Notes: generated from the sequence alone by a model not told the origin. A stretch of 64,000 bases of DNA from CAWEYO01 sp963813315 (GCA_963813315.1 CAWEYO010000013.1:62001-126000); one strand, 5' to 3'. Counted from the first letter of the stretch, positions 27,863 to 37,610 are shown. Translations and numbers: made by a program.

Positions 27863-29140
27863 GTGCCGCCGCAGGCGGGGATGGATTTACAGGCTCTTCA
27901 ATCCAGGCGAACAGTTCTCTTTCAACGGATGCTCGAAAAGCCGGACGATCTTGATGCGGCGTTCGAGTATGCGGCACTTTCCACCCAGCTAGGCGACCTG
28001 GAAGGCGCCATTGCGACTTTGGAGCGGATGCTGATCTTTGCTCCGGGCCTCCCGCGCCTGCAATTGGAGCTCGGCGTGCTCTATTATAGGCTGGCAGCCT
28101 TCGAGACTGCGCGGAGCTATTTCGAGCAGGCGGTTTCTGGACCGAATGTTCCCGAGGAGGTTCGAAGCAAGGTCAACGAGTATCTGGCTCAGATTGATGA
28201 GGCCGGCAAAACCACGCGGTTCTTTGGGCAGGTCCGCGCCGGCATTCGCTACCAGACCAATGCAAATCGGGTCACAACGGACGGCACCGTCCTTCTCAAC
28301 GGGTTGCCTTTCATCCTGGCTCCGTCGGCACGGGGAGGCCCGGACGGCAACGTCTATGGCTCGGGCTTCTTTCATGTTTCGCACGACCTGCCGTCTCAGG
28401 GGGATACTCTCGAGGCAGACCTGGTCGTATACGGTTCCAAGCAATTCCAATTCGATGAATTAGACACGACGGTGGCCGAACTGACGGCCGGCCCCGCATT
28501 TGATCTTGGTCGTTTCGGAATTGAGAACGGAGCGCTGGGGATTTACGGCATCGGCTCGTTCCAGACACTCGAGGAGCACTACTACTCTGGAGCGGCGGGC
28601 GTGGGAACCCGGCTTCTTCTTATGCCCGCCCCCGGCTTTTCGGTGATAACGTCAGTGGAATACCGCTCCTGGAACTATGATGCCAGCAGTGTTGCTCCGG
28701 CCGCCAATCTCAGAGACGGCGACGAGGTCCGCGCCTATGCGCGCACCCTCTATGTGATCAATCCAACACTCACATTCAGCGCGACGGCCTATGCCCAGCA
28801 CACGGACGCGGAGAGTGCCTTCGCCGCCTATGATGAGGCAGGCTTCGCCGCGAGCGTCAGCTGGGCATTCAACGCCCCCATCCCGTTCGGCGAAGGACCA
28901 TGGGTGCTGTCTCCCAATGCCGGAATGCTTCACCGCGAGTTTGATGGCCCGGATCCTGTCATCAATGCAGCGGAAGCGGAAACGGACACACACCTATTTG
29001 TTGGTGCAGACCTCCTCGTCCCGCTGAAGGACGATTGGGGCCTACTGGCGGAAACCGAATATCTCAACGCCGATTTCAATTATCCTACCGCGAAGTTCGA
29101 TGACTTCTCGATCTCGCTCAGCATTGTGAAGAGTTTCTGA
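27863..29140 (+). CDS. SLAM-like outer membrane protein (TPR domain plus beta-barrel)
   Basis: This 425-residue protein has N-terminal TPR repeats (about 20-110: LERMLIFAPGLPRLQLELGV, YYRLAAFETARSYFEQAV and VRSKVNEYLAQID). A predicted beta-barrel follows (about 115-425), of alternating aromatic and small residues, ending in SLSIVKSF with a terminal Phe as in outer-membrane barrels. This is the layout of surface lipoprotein assembly modulators (Slam, DUF560). Slams help move partner proteins to the cell surface. The FecR/TbpB-like gene 3 bases downstream is a natural partner. The signal peptide is in another frame just upstream. Confidence 0.75.
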   Translation: MPPQAGMDLQALQSRRTVLFQRMLEKPDDLDAAFEYAALSTQLGDLEGAIATLERMLIFAPGLPRLQLELGVLYYRLAAFETARSYFEQAVSGPNVPEEVRSKVNEYLAQIDEAGKTTRFFGQVRAGIRYQTNANRVTTDGTVLLNGLPFILAPSARGGPDGNVYGSGFFHVSHDLPSQGDTLEADLVVYGSKQFQFDELDTTVAELTAGPAFDLGRFGIENGALGIYGIGSFQTLEEHYYSGAAGVGTRLLLMPAPGFSVITSVEYRSWNYDASSVAPAANLRDGDEVRAYARTLYVINPTLTFSATAYAQHTDAESAFAAYDEAGFAASVSWAFNAPIPFGEGPWVLSPNAGMLHREFDGPDPVINAAEAETDTHLFVGADLLVPLKDDWGLLAETEYLNADFNYPTAKFDDFSISLSIVKSF

Positions 29141-29143
29141 TCC

Positions 29144-31864
29144 ATGGCACAGGCCGAAAAGAGAGTCCGTATCCTGTTGCGAAGTTTGGCCGCGGGCGCG
29201 ATGTCAACGGCACTGCTTATCACGGTCGCGCCAGCCGAGGCGCAGGTCGGCGTTGCCGCAGCGGTCAATACAGAATCGCGTGGCCGTCCGCCGGGCGGCG
29301 TGCAACGCGTCATCACCATCGGAAACAAGGTCGTCTTCAACGAAGAGATCACGACGGACGGCGACGGGCTTCTGCAGGTGCTCCTTCTCGACGGAACGAC
29401 CTTCACCGTCGGACCAAATACGCAGCTCACTATCGACGAATTCGTCTACAAACCGGAAACTGGTGAGGCCCGGGTTGTTGCAACCCTGGCAAAGGGTGCA
29501 TTCCGGTTCATCGGTGGTCAAACAAGTCGTCAGGCCGGTGGCGCAACGATCAGGACAGCCGCAGGCACGATCGGTGTCCGCGGAGCGATGGTCGAAGGCA
29601 GTGTAACGTCTCCCACCAATGCCGTCTTTTCGATGATCTTCGGCCGTGAGCTCCTACTTGTAGGATCAAGCGGACCGGGCTGCAGGATCTACAAGCCGGG
29701 CTATACTTGCGTGCTGTCGGGAGGACAAAGACCACGGGTTCGTCCGAGGACCAAGGAGGACGCATCGAAATTCCAGGCTGCGCTTGGCGGACGACCTGGC
29801 AGGAATGGTGGAGCGACTGAACAGCCGAACGATCGCATTGTTGCCGAGAGTCCGCTCACCCGCGTGAACTCGGAGCTGCCGGTCACGGCAATGATTCCTC
29901 CCTCGAGGCCCTCGCCCGTGCAGTCTGCGACACTGGACAATGTGGAGCAATCCCTGGCCCAGTTGGATCTGATCGCCCAGGCGGACGTCGTGCGCACAAT
30001 CGTAGAGAGTGGAGGCGCCAGCCCTCCACCGCCTCAGCCCGTTGCTGCACGCGCCCTGACCGCCCCGCAGGTCTACAATTCCTTCGATGCCGGGCCAACG
30101 ACGCAGGCGGGTGAGCGCGGGCTCGTGGGGTCGACGCCGGAATCGGATCAAGTGGTTGGCCTTGTTCAGCAAGGAGGGCGCCTGGTCTCCACTGACGGGG
30201 CATACAACCTGCCTGACCTCAGTGGCAGCGACGGCGACAGCGGGTTGCAGCAAATCGACGTGACCGACGGCGTTACGCCTGATGGCGCCGTGTCTGGCCC
30301 GGCCTATGCCGGCGCGGACGACTTCGTCGCCTACCTACTCGGAATAAATGGCGACCCTGCGAAACCATTCTACCTGTTGTATGGAACGCCGACGCCGAAC
30401 ACGACGCTGCAATCCATGTTCGCGGGGTCGCAACTTCGCCATTACGCACTCACCTCCGATCCGCTCCGACCCAGTGATGTTCCATTTTTCGCCCAGGATC
30501 TCTATGGGCCGGTGCTGAACTTCAACTCGACGGATCTGTTCGTTATCGAATCCAATAGTGGAGCGAACTTCGACACCCGCGTCTTCCAGTCGTGGGTCGA
30601 CATTACGGGCGAAGGCGCGGATCAGAAAAGCGCCGCCTCGCTCTATGCGAGTTCCATTACGCCGGACGCGAGCGGCAATTACGCAATGGACGGCGCTCGG
30701 CGCGGAAGCTTCCGCTACGCCGCGACTGCCGGGCCGGCGAACATGCGCGGCGCGCTGGGCAGCATCGCCGGTGCGGGCGGCGAGCACTTTTTCGGCCAAA
30801 ATGCCGACAATCTTCTACTCGGCGCACCTCCGGGCGATTCCTTTGACGATTCCCTGCTTGGCCCTGGTTTCACGGGAAATGAGGCAGATGGTTACCTCGG
30901 ATCCGGTGGTCCTTTCAGCACGCATCATGTTGCGGCGCTAGTGGCCGAGACACCGCAGTCCGGGCTGAACCGCACAACCCGCCAGGTCAGCGGTTTCATG
31001 GCGGGCATGGGTGAGTTTAGCGCCGAAGGACTGGCCAACCCCTATATTCTTGCTAGTGGCGCGCCGAACTTCTCTCTTGAAACGAACGCAAAGTCCAACT
31101 CCGTGACGGCGGTAGGAGAAGTGGCCGACGTGTTGAACCAGAGCCCGGTCGCCAACAGCTACCTGCTTTCGTTCGGCGGAGGCGGCACTTTCATCGACGA
31201 CGATCGCTTCGGCGCGCATCACCAGGGAAACAACCAGAATACCCGTCTCAGGACGGATGACGGGCAGGACATTGCCCATGTCGGCGGCGTCAATCCGGGC
31301 AGCTATCTGATATCAGGACGTGCCAACCCCATCCCCGGATTCCAGCATTGCACGAATTGCACTTTCCTTGACTGGGGTTGGTGGGGCACTCGCGTGAGAG
31401 TAGGGGCAAACGGCGCCGAGATTCCATCGCAGCGGAACGACTTTGTCCACATGGGAACGTGGGTCGCTGGCGACATTTCCAATCCGGCCGATCTGCCAAA
31501 CAACATCAGCGTCACCTATGGCGGCACCGCGCTCGGCAATGTTTCGCGGCAAACCGCAAGTGGCGTGGCAAAATACATTGCCAAGGGCGACATGGACATG
31601 TCGTTCAGTTTCGCGTCGCGGACGGGCAATCTTCAGATCAGCAATTTCGACGGAATGAACCTGTCGTCCGCGGTGTCCGAGACCTCCAGCGCAAGCCAGG
31701 CGCTGTTTGGTGGCAATCTGACGGGTACGGGGTTGGCGGGAGCAGTGTCGGGCGCCTTCGTCAACAATGGCCGCAACGTCGCGGCCGGGGTCATTGGCAA
31801 TTTCAGGGTTACCGGCTCAGGTGTCAGAGCAGTCGGAACAATTGCGGGGGCGCGCACTCCGTAG
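29144..31864 (+). CDS. Secreted FecR-domain protein with TbpB-like C-terminal region
   Basis: This is a 906-residue protein. After a signal peptide (RILLRSLAAGAMSTALLITV, cleavage near AEAQ) comes a FecR domain (about 45-170) with VVFNEEITTDGDGLLQVLL and AGTIGVRGAMVEG. A long Gly/Ser-rich middle follows. The C-terminus (about 740-906) is beta-rich: ISVTYGGTALGNV, MDMSFSFASRTGNLQISNFDG and GAVSGAFVNNGRNVAAGVIG, resembling the small barrel of TbpB-type Slam clients. No lipobox is present. The start is 3 bases after the SLAM-like stop. It is the likely cargo of that barrel (inference). Confidence 0.7.
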   Translation: MAQAEKRVRILLRSLAAGAMSTALLITVAPAEAQVGVAAAVNTESRGRPPGGVQRVITIGNKVVFNEEITTDGDGLLQVLLLDGTTFTVGPNTQLTIDEFVYKPETGEARVVATLAKGAFRFIGGQTSRQAGGATIRTAAGTIGVRGAMVEGSVTSPTNAVFSMIFGRELLLVGSSGPGCRIYKPGYTCVLSGGQRPRVRPRTKEDASKFQAALGGRPGRNGGATEQPNDRIVAESPLTRVNSELPVTAMIPPSRPSPVQSATLDNVEQSLAQLDLIAQADVVRTIVESGGASPPPPQPVAARALTAPQVYNSFDAGPTTQAGERGLVGSTPESDQVVGLVQQGGRLVSTDGAYNLPDLSGSDGDSGLQQIDVTDGVTPDGAVSGPAYAGADDFVAYLLGINGDPAKPFYLLYGTPTPNTTLQSMFAGSQLRHYALTSDPLRPSDVPFFAQDLYGPVLNFNSTDLFVIESNSGANFDTRVFQSWVDITGEGADQKSAASLYASSITPDASGNYAMDGARRGSFRYAATAGPANMRGALGSIAGAGGEHFFGQNADNLLLGAPPGDSFDDSLLGPGFTGNEADGYLGSGGPFSTHHVAALVAETPQSGLNRTTRQVSGFMAGMGEFSAEGLANPYILASGAPNFSLETNAKSNSVTAVGEVADVLNQSPVANSYLLSFGGGGTFIDDDRFGAHHQGNNQNTRLRTDDGQDIAHVGGVNPGSYLISGRANPIPGFQHCTNCTFLDWGWWGTRVRVGANGAEIPSQRNDFVHMGTWVAGDISNPADLPNNISVTYGGTALGNVSRQTASGVAKYIAKGDMDMSFSFASRTGNLQISNFDGMNLSSAVSETSSASQALFGGNLTGTGLAGAVSGAFVNNGRNVAAGVIGNFRVTGSGVRAVGTIAGARTP

Positions 31865-31912
31865 CTCTGCCGTGGAACCCTGGCCCGTCCGCGTGCCTGG
31901 AGGTGTCGGTCA

Positions 31913-34213
31913 ATGCTGGAAATACCGGCACGCCTGAAGCAATTCCTCGCCCGCCAGAAGAAGCTGGCGATTTGGAGTTCCGGTGCGCTTTCAGCCATTG
32001 CTGTGCTTGTCGCTGCATTCTTGCCGATTAGCCCTCTCGACCGTTTCAATGCTCTCGTCTTTGACACCTATCAGACCCTGAGACCCCGCCCGAGCGTCGC
32101 ACTCCCGCTCGCTGTCGTCGTCATCGATGACGAAAGTATCCGCGTACTAGGTCAATGGCCCTGGCCGCGAACCGTGCTCGCCGAGATCATTGACAGGCTG
32201 ACGGAGATGGGGGCGGCTGCGATAGGAGTTGACATTCTGCTGTCGGAACCAGACCGGACTTCGCCTGGTCTGGCTCTGGCTCGGCTGAGGGAGCAGGGAT
32301 ACAAGATCTTCGCGCCCGATGAAGGTGCGATTCTGGATTATGATCAGCGCCTTGCGGCCAGCTTTGCGCGATCGCCAGTGGTTTCGGGGCTGGCGTTAAC
32401 TGAGACGACGCGTACTGCGCCGCCAGCGCCGAAGTCCGGCTTCGCCTTCGCGGGCTCTGATCCCGCCACTTACCTCAACGGCTACGACGGCAGCATTCGC
32501 AATCTTCCAATACTGGACGAGCCCGCCTCCGGAATCGGCCTTATAGATTTTCCACCGGCTTCCGACGGGATAGTCAGGAAGGTTCCGCTCATCGAAAGGT
32601 TTGGGAAAAGGCTTTATGCAGGGCTGTCACTTGAAGCATTGCGCGTAGCCCAGGGCGCTTCGGCCTACATTATCAAGAGCACCGGCGCTCAAGGCGAGAG
32701 CGACACCGGAAAGCCAGGGATGGTCAGCGTCAAGGTTGGTGATTTCGAAGTCCCGACCGGACCCGACGGCAGCATGTGGATCTACTATTCGCGCACCCCT
32801 TCAGCACACATCATTCCCGCCTCCCGCATCGTGGAAGCCAAGCCAGATTCGGCGACTGCCGACAGTATCAAAGGCAGCGTTGTGCTCCTGGGATCTTCGG
32901 CTGTCGGCTTGCGAAATCTTGTGCCTACTCCGCTCGACGCAGCAGTGCCTGGGGTGATGATCCACGCTGCCGCCATCGAACAAATCCTGGCTGGTGTTTT
33001 TCTCAGCCGGCCCGATTGGGCTATCGGCGCGGAAGTCGCGATGGCCGTTTTCCTCACGATATTGGTCTTGGCCTTTCTACCGCAGCTGCCCTCGCTGACA
33101 AATGCGCTGATCACCGTCAATGCGCTTGCGCTGAGCCTGTTTGTGGGATGGGAGGCCTTCGTCTCCTATCATTTCCTGCTTTCCCCCATCCTACCCATGC
33201 AGTGCAGCCTGTTGGCTTACGGCGTGGCGTCAGGGGTGCGGCTGCTGGTAAGCGAAAGTGAACGCCGATATATCCGTGACGCGTTCACGCACTACCTGTC
33301 ACCGTCAATGGTCCAGCAGTTGATGGACAACCCGCGCATTCTCAATCTCGGCGGCGAGAACCGCGAACTGACGATACTTTTCTGTGACATCAGAGGCTTC
33401 ACAACCCTGTCGGAAGGTCTTGAGCCAAGTGAGGTCACGGGATTTCTGAACAAGTTCCTGACCCCCATGACCAACGTTCTCATGGAGAATGGCGCCACGA
33501 TCGACAAGTTTACCGGCGATGGGATCATGGCCTTCTGGAACGCGCCGATCGAAATCGATCGTCATCAACGGGTTGCGTGCCTCAGCGTGCTTGCCCTTCA
33601 GGAGGCGCTGCGAAATTTCAACCTGTCGTCGCAAAGGCCGGTGTCCATGGGCATCGGGCTAAACACGGGAATATGCTGCGTCGGCAATCTGGGCTCCGAG
33701 CAACGGTTCGACTATTCGGCGATCGGCGACGCCGTCAATGTTGCCTCGCGCGTTGAGACCATGACAAAGGCGTTTGGGCTCACTAACTTCGTTACCGGGG
33801 CGACGGCTGAAGGCGCGGCCGACCTCGCATTGCTCGAGATCGGAGCGGTTCGGCTGACTGGGCGCGAAACGTCGACGCCTCTCTTCACCATCCTTGGTGA
33901 CAACCAGTTCGCCGCCACCACCGCCTTCAAGTCTCTGAAAGATGCTCACTCGCGCTTCCTCGCGCTTTCGCGTGAAGAATCCTTTGAGGAAGCCCGAAAA
34001 TATCTCGAGGAGCTTCGAAAACTCTGCCCGCCCGAAATGGAAAAGTTCTACGTCATTGAACAGCGCAAGCTCGATGCGGTCTGTCATGACGCTTTGCCGC
34101 GCGATGATCGCGATGCCGAGCTAAGTTTGGCGCGTAGGTCGTCATCAGTCGTCCCCCCGGCTAAAGAGGAAGTGGCTGCCAACATCAATGTCGAATGGCA
34201 CCGACCCGGCTGA
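31913..34213 (+). CDS. CHASE2-domain adenylate/guanylate cyclase
   Basis: This 766-residue membrane sensor-enzyme has an N-terminal membrane segment (about 19-38). An extracytoplasmic CHASE2 domain (about 45-345) follows with VVVIDDESIRVLGQWPWPR and VVLLGSSAVGLRNLVPTPL. Three or so membrane helices (about 350-440) lead to a class III cyclase domain (about 470-640). Metal-binding aspartates are Asp492 (FCDIRGFTTLSE) and Asp536 (DKFTGDGIMAFW). It makes a cyclic nucleotide in response to a periplasmic signal. It starts 48 bases after the FecR gene, so sensing may be tied to the state of that surface protein. Confidence 0.88.
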   Translation: MLEIPARLKQFLARQKKLAIWSSGALSAIAVLVAAFLPISPLDRFNALVFDTYQTLRPRPSVALPLAVVVIDDESIRVLGQWPWPRTVLAEIIDRLTEMGAAAIGVDILLSEPDRTSPGLALARLREQGYKIFAPDEGAILDYDQRLAASFARSPVVSGLALTETTRTAPPAPKSGFAFAGSDPATYLNGYDGSIRNLPILDEPASGIGLIDFPPASDGIVRKVPLIERFGKRLYAGLSLEALRVAQGASAYIIKSTGAQGESDTGKPGMVSVKVGDFEVPTGPDGSMWIYYSRTPSAHIIPASRIVEAKPDSATADSIKGSVVLLGSSAVGLRNLVPTPLDAAVPGVMIHAAAIEQILAGVFLSRPDWAIGAEVAMAVFLTILVLAFLPQLPSLTNALITVNALALSLFVGWEAFVSYHFLLSPILPMQCSLLAYGVASGVRLLVSESERRYIRDAFTHYLSPSMVQQLMDNPRILNLGGENRELTILFCDIRGFTTLSEGLEPSEVTGFLNKFLTPMTNVLMENGATIDKFTGDGIMAFWNAPIEIDRHQRVACLSVLALQEALRNFNLSSQRPVSMGIGLNTGICCVGNLGSEQRFDYSAIGDAVNVASRVETMTKAFGLTNFVTGATAEGAADLALLEIGAVRLTGRETSTPLFTILGDNQFAATTAFKSLKDAHSRFLALSREESFEEARKYLEELRKLCPPEMEKFYVIEQRKLDAVCHDALPRDDRDAELSLARRSSSVVPPAKEEVAANINVEWHRPG

Positions 34214-34355
34214 GAGCCGCGCCGCGGCCTGGCCGGGCCCTTAGATCGTCCCAGGTTGCGATTGTCGCGACGCTTCGTCGGGAGTCCGTCGATTTTCCCA
34301 GACAATGCGGTTCCATCTTCGCCCACTGGGCGTCCGTCAGCACAAATCGACCCAT
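34185..34355 (-). pseudogene. IS5-type transposase N-terminal remnant
   Basis: A 56-codon minus-strand frame starts MGRFVLTDAQWAKMEPHCLG, the usual beginning of IS5-group transposases. A shifted frame alongside reads RRDNRN, the expected continuation, so the remnant is both frameshifted and truncated. An SD-like GGAG lies upstream. The rest of the element is missing. It sits just after the cyclase gene. Confidence 0.65.
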
Positions 34356-34426
34356 GTCAAACTCCTTTCGGAGCTTAAATCATTTTTCCAAGGTGTCAGA
34401 AATCGTGAATCTCGACGGGCCTTAGA

Positions 34427-34618
34427 TCATTGCATGGCGAACTTGGCGCCGTGGTAGCTCAAGCCGCCGGCGATAACGAGGCCGACCCAACTCACCCACA
34501 TAGGAACCGTCCAGCCCTCGATGACGATGGACCAACCCATGAGAATGCGAACCAAATGCAACACGGCAACAACTCCGAATATTGTGGCGGCTATCGTCGA
34601 GAAAGTCTTTTCGGTCAT
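34427..34618 (-). CDS. Small two-helix membrane protein
   Basis: This 63-residue protein has two hydrophobic segments (about 8-27, TIAATIFGVVAVLHLVRILM, and 38-55, VPMWVSWVGLVIAGGLSY) and a short polar tail. A CGGAG ribosome binding site lies 6 bases before the ATG. It is probably an inner-membrane protein. I do not recognise a function. Neighbours give no clue, as it stands alone between an IS remnant and a gene-poor stretch. Confidence 0.7.
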   Translation of the reverse strand: MTEKTFSTIAATIFGVVAVLHLVRILMGWSIVIEGWTVPMWVSWVGLVIAGGLSYHGAKFAMQ

Positions 34619-35090
34619 CGTAAACTCCGAGCCTCAGTGACAAATCATTGTATCACCAGGCGTCAACGCCGGCGATCACGACGCGGCCGTTGCTTCGTTT
34701 GGACGACAAGGTCCGCATCGGCCCAGACCTCCGCGTTCGCGAAGGGCAAATTGCGCCCCGCAAGCAGTCATTCCCCGGCAAGGCAAGAGCCAGGGGTTGT
34801 GTCCTAACGAAGACGAAATCGGCAGTCCCGGCAGAACGCGTTGGCGTCATCAACTCTGGCGCGTGGGAACCCACATTGTCAGGCTCGGCCTTGCCAATGC
34901 CCGCCGATAGCGGCAGTCTCAGGCTCGACAGGCTGGTGATTGGGTGGATGTCAGTTTTGTCCGTAAACGATCTCGTGGAGCCCATCAGACGGATCGCCCT
35001 GGTGAAACAGGATATGGTTGCGCGTCGCGTACATCCTGCCGGCGCGAGCGAGGAATTCCAACTGAACACGGTTAGAATTAGGAGCAAGTC
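34619..35090. other. Gene-poor stretch upstream of the aspartate decarboxylase gene
   Basis: Open frames exist on both strands here, but neither has protein-like composition or a ribosome binding site. AGGAG at 35079-35083 serves the downstream gene. No repeat or RNA structure was recognised. Confidence 0.5.
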
Positions 35091-36710
35091 ATGGCTGACA
35101 TCCTTACACTGCGCAAATTCGAGGCTCTGAGCCCATTTGAGATCAAGGACGAGCTGATCCTGCTGGCCAAGAATACTTCGCGGACCACCCAATCTGCTTT
35201 CCTGAATGCTGGTCGCGGCAATCCCAATTGGATCGCCACCACGCCGCGCGAGGGCTTCTTCCTGCTCGGACAGTTCGCTTTAACTGAAAGCAGACGCGTG
35301 ATGGAACATCCCGCGGGTGTCGGGGGAATGCCGCAGGCAAATGGCATCGCGGGGCGGTTCGATGCATGGCTTACGAAGCACGCGGACATGCCCGGTGCCG
35401 ACTTTCTTTCGGCCATGGTGGAGTTCGCGGTGAAGACGTTCAAGTTCGAGCCGGATGCATTCGTGCACGAGCTCGTCAATTCCATCATCGGCGACAACTA
35501 TCCGGTACCCGACCGTATGCTGGTTCACAACGAGCAGATTGTGCACGAATACCTCATGTGGGCGATGTGCGGTAAGCCGCGGCCAGCTGGCAAGTTCGAT
35601 CTCTATGCGGTCGAAGGCGGAACAGCGGCCATGTGCTACATCTTCAAGTCATTGAAAGCCAATCGATTGCTCCATCCTGGCGACACGATTGCGCTCGGCA
35701 CGCCGATCTTCACGCCCTATGTGGAAATGACGCATCTCGAGGACTACGACCTCAAAATGGTGCAGATTGGGGCGCCGCAAGAAAATCGGTTCCAGTTCAC
35801 GGATGCCGAAATCAAGAAGCTTGAGGATCCGAAGGTCAAGGCGTTCTTCGTCGTCAATCCGGGCAATCCAACGGGAATGGCGCTCAGCAAGGAAACGATC
35901 GCCAAGATCGCAAACCTGGTGAAGACCAAGCGCCCTGACCTGATGCTGCTGACTGACGATGTCTACGGAACATTTGTCGACGATTTCCGGTCCTTGCTGG
36001 GCGAGCTTCCGCACAACACGATCGGCGTCTATTCCTATTCGAAGTATTTCGGCTGCACCGGCTGGAGGCTTGGTGTCATTGCGGTCCATGAGGACAACAT
36101 CTTCGACAAAATGATCGCCCAGCTTCCGAAAGCCGATGTGAAAGCTCTGGACAAGCGTTACGGCGCGCTGACGCTTGAGCCGCGCAAGATCAAATTCATC
36201 GACCGAATCGTCGCGGATAGCCGCGACGTGGCGCTCAATCACACGTCCGGTCTTTCACTGCCGCAACAAGTGATGATGACCCTGTTCTCGCTTAGCGAAA
36301 TGATGGACACAGACAAGCGTTATCAGGCCGCCTGCAAGGAGATCGTTCATCGCCGGGTCATGGCCATGATCGACGGTCTGGGGCTTCAACTCTCCCCGAA
36401 CCCGCACTTTGACGCCTACTATGGATTGATCGACTTCGAGTTCTGGGCGCGCAAGAACATTGGCGAAGAAGCGGTCGCCTACCTGAAGAAGAACATCCAC
36501 CCGCTCGACCTGGCATTTCGGTTGGCAGAGTCGCACGGAATCGTGCTGCTGAACGGTGGCGGGTTCGAAGCGCCAGACTGGTCGCTCCGCGTCTCCCTGG
36601 CGAACCTGCCCGACGAGGCGTACGACGAGATCGCGCGCGGTGTGCGGTCCATCGCGCGCGGTTACCGGGATGCATACGAAGCATCAAAGAGTGCAACCAA
36701 AAGCAAATGA
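35091..36710 (+). CDS. asdA: Aspartate 4-decarboxylase (bifunctional with aspartate aminotransferase)
   Basis: This 539-residue PLP enzyme of the aminotransferase I/II fold converts L-aspartate to L-alanine and CO2 and has transaminase side activity. Signatures are NPGNPTGMALSK, TDDVYGTFVDDF and the PLP lysine Lys318 in SYSKYFGCTGWRLG. Length and the extended N-terminus match L-aspartate beta-decarboxylases rather than ordinary 400-residue aminotransferases. AGGAG lies 7 bases before the ATG. No aspartate:alanine antiporter gene (aspT) is adjacent, so a proton-motive decarboxylation cycle is not supported by context. Confidence 0.9.
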   Translation: MADILTLRKFEALSPFEIKDELILLAKNTSRTTQSAFLNAGRGNPNWIATTPREGFFLLGQFALTESRRVMEHPAGVGGMPQANGIAGRFDAWLTKHADMPGADFLSAMVEFAVKTFKFEPDAFVHELVNSIIGDNYPVPDRMLVHNEQIVHEYLMWAMCGKPRPAGKFDLYAVEGGTAAMCYIFKSLKANRLLHPGDTIALGTPIFTPYVEMTHLEDYDLKMVQIGAPQENRFQFTDAEIKKLEDPKVKAFFVVNPGNPTGMALSKETIAKIANLVKTKRPDLMLLTDDVYGTFVDDFRSLLGELPHNTIGVYSYSKYFGCTGWRLGVIAVHEDNIFDKMIAQLPKADVKALDKRYGALTLEPRKIKFIDRIVADSRDVALNHTSGLSLPQQVMMTLFSLSEMMDTDKRYQAACKEIVHRRVMAMIDGLGLQLSPNPHFDAYYGLIDFEFWARKNIGEEAVAYLKKNIHPLDLAFRLAESHGIVLLNGGGFEAPDWSLRVSLANLPDEAYDEIARGVRSIARGYRDAYEASKSATKSK

Positions 36711-37107
36711 CGCAAAGGCGTCTCGTAAGACTTCAAAATGCTTAGGCGGACGCTAGACTAGAGCAAGGATGCATCGATGGAATCGCTGCTGCTGCTCTAT
36801 TTCATTGTTTGAAGTTCAGCAACGGACGGAAAACAAGAGCCGCCGCTATCGGCCATTTTGAGCGAAGCGTTAGCAGCACATGGCGCGTCTCGGCCGGAAG
36901 GCCGGAACGCGTAGTGGCATGCCGCCACGACCATGCGGATGATTGTTCCGTAACGTTTTCTCCGTCCAGTCTTCGAATGCTAGTTGCAGTTACGCGGCTT
37001 GCGCGAGAGGGCGACTTCAGCCGGTTCGGCCATGGCGAGCGCGACTGCGGCCTCGCCACTATGTTGAAAAGTTTTGAAGAGGAAAGTCCCTAAACCCTTG
37101 AAATGTA
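36711..37107. other. Intergenic stretch with a single-hairpin repeat fragment
   Basis: It holds one degenerate half of the bipartite repeat family (about 36761-36811: AGAGCAAGGATGCATCGATGG to TGCTCTATTTCATTG). It compares with 45519-45570. No gene is supported. Confidence 0.5.
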
Positions 37108-37184
37108 TGGCGCGAGTGACGGGGCTCGAACCCGCGACCTCCGGCGTGACAGGCCGGCACTCTAACCGACTGAGCTACACCCGC
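37108..37184 (-). tRNA. tRNA-Asp (GTC)
   Basis: The full cloverleaf reads on the minus strand: acceptor GCGGGTG pairs with CACTCGC, D-arm GCTCAGTCGGTTAGAGT, anticodon loop CTGTCAC between CCGGC and GCCGG, T-arm GCGGG-TTCGAGC-CCCGT. The discriminator G and CCA are encoded. Confidence 0.97.
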
Positions 37185-37390
37185 GCACTGACGCCACAGA
37201 CAAGGCGTGTCGCGTCGTTGAGCGGTGAATTAAGGGGTTCGGCGGCGGGTGTCAAGCGGCCCGCAACAGCTTTCGATCCGTTCAACCGCCAGATTTTCGT
37301 CAGCGCCGGGCAATGCGCCAAACGGCGGCAAAGCGTATGGCATTTTTTCTTGCGCTAACTGGATGAAGCGCTTAAACGTCCGCCCGGGTC

Positions 37391-37466
<76 letters not shown>

Positions 37467-37503
37467 TAATGCCAAGAACCTAGCAGGCGTTTGCGAAGTG
37501 CGC

Positions 37504-37610
37504 TCTAGAGCGGTTCCCACTCTGACGGAATCGGTGAACCGCTCTATCTTTTTGTTTTTACGCAATTCCGGACGGAAAACCGGGTCCACTTTTCCTGGAA
37601 TTGCTCTAGG
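37504..37610. repeat. Bipartite two-hairpin repeat
   Basis: Hairpin 1 is AGAGCGGTTC...GAACCGCTCT (37507-37545). After a T-rich linker, hairpin 2 is GCAATTCCGG...CCTGGAATTGC with the core AAAACCGGGTCCACTTTTCC. It is the same family as 38110-38278. Confidence 0.75.

Noticed and set aside
34648..35192. Overlapping open frames on both strands upstream of the aspartate decarboxylase
   Set aside because: No ribosome binding sites or recognisable domains, and one runs into the real gene.
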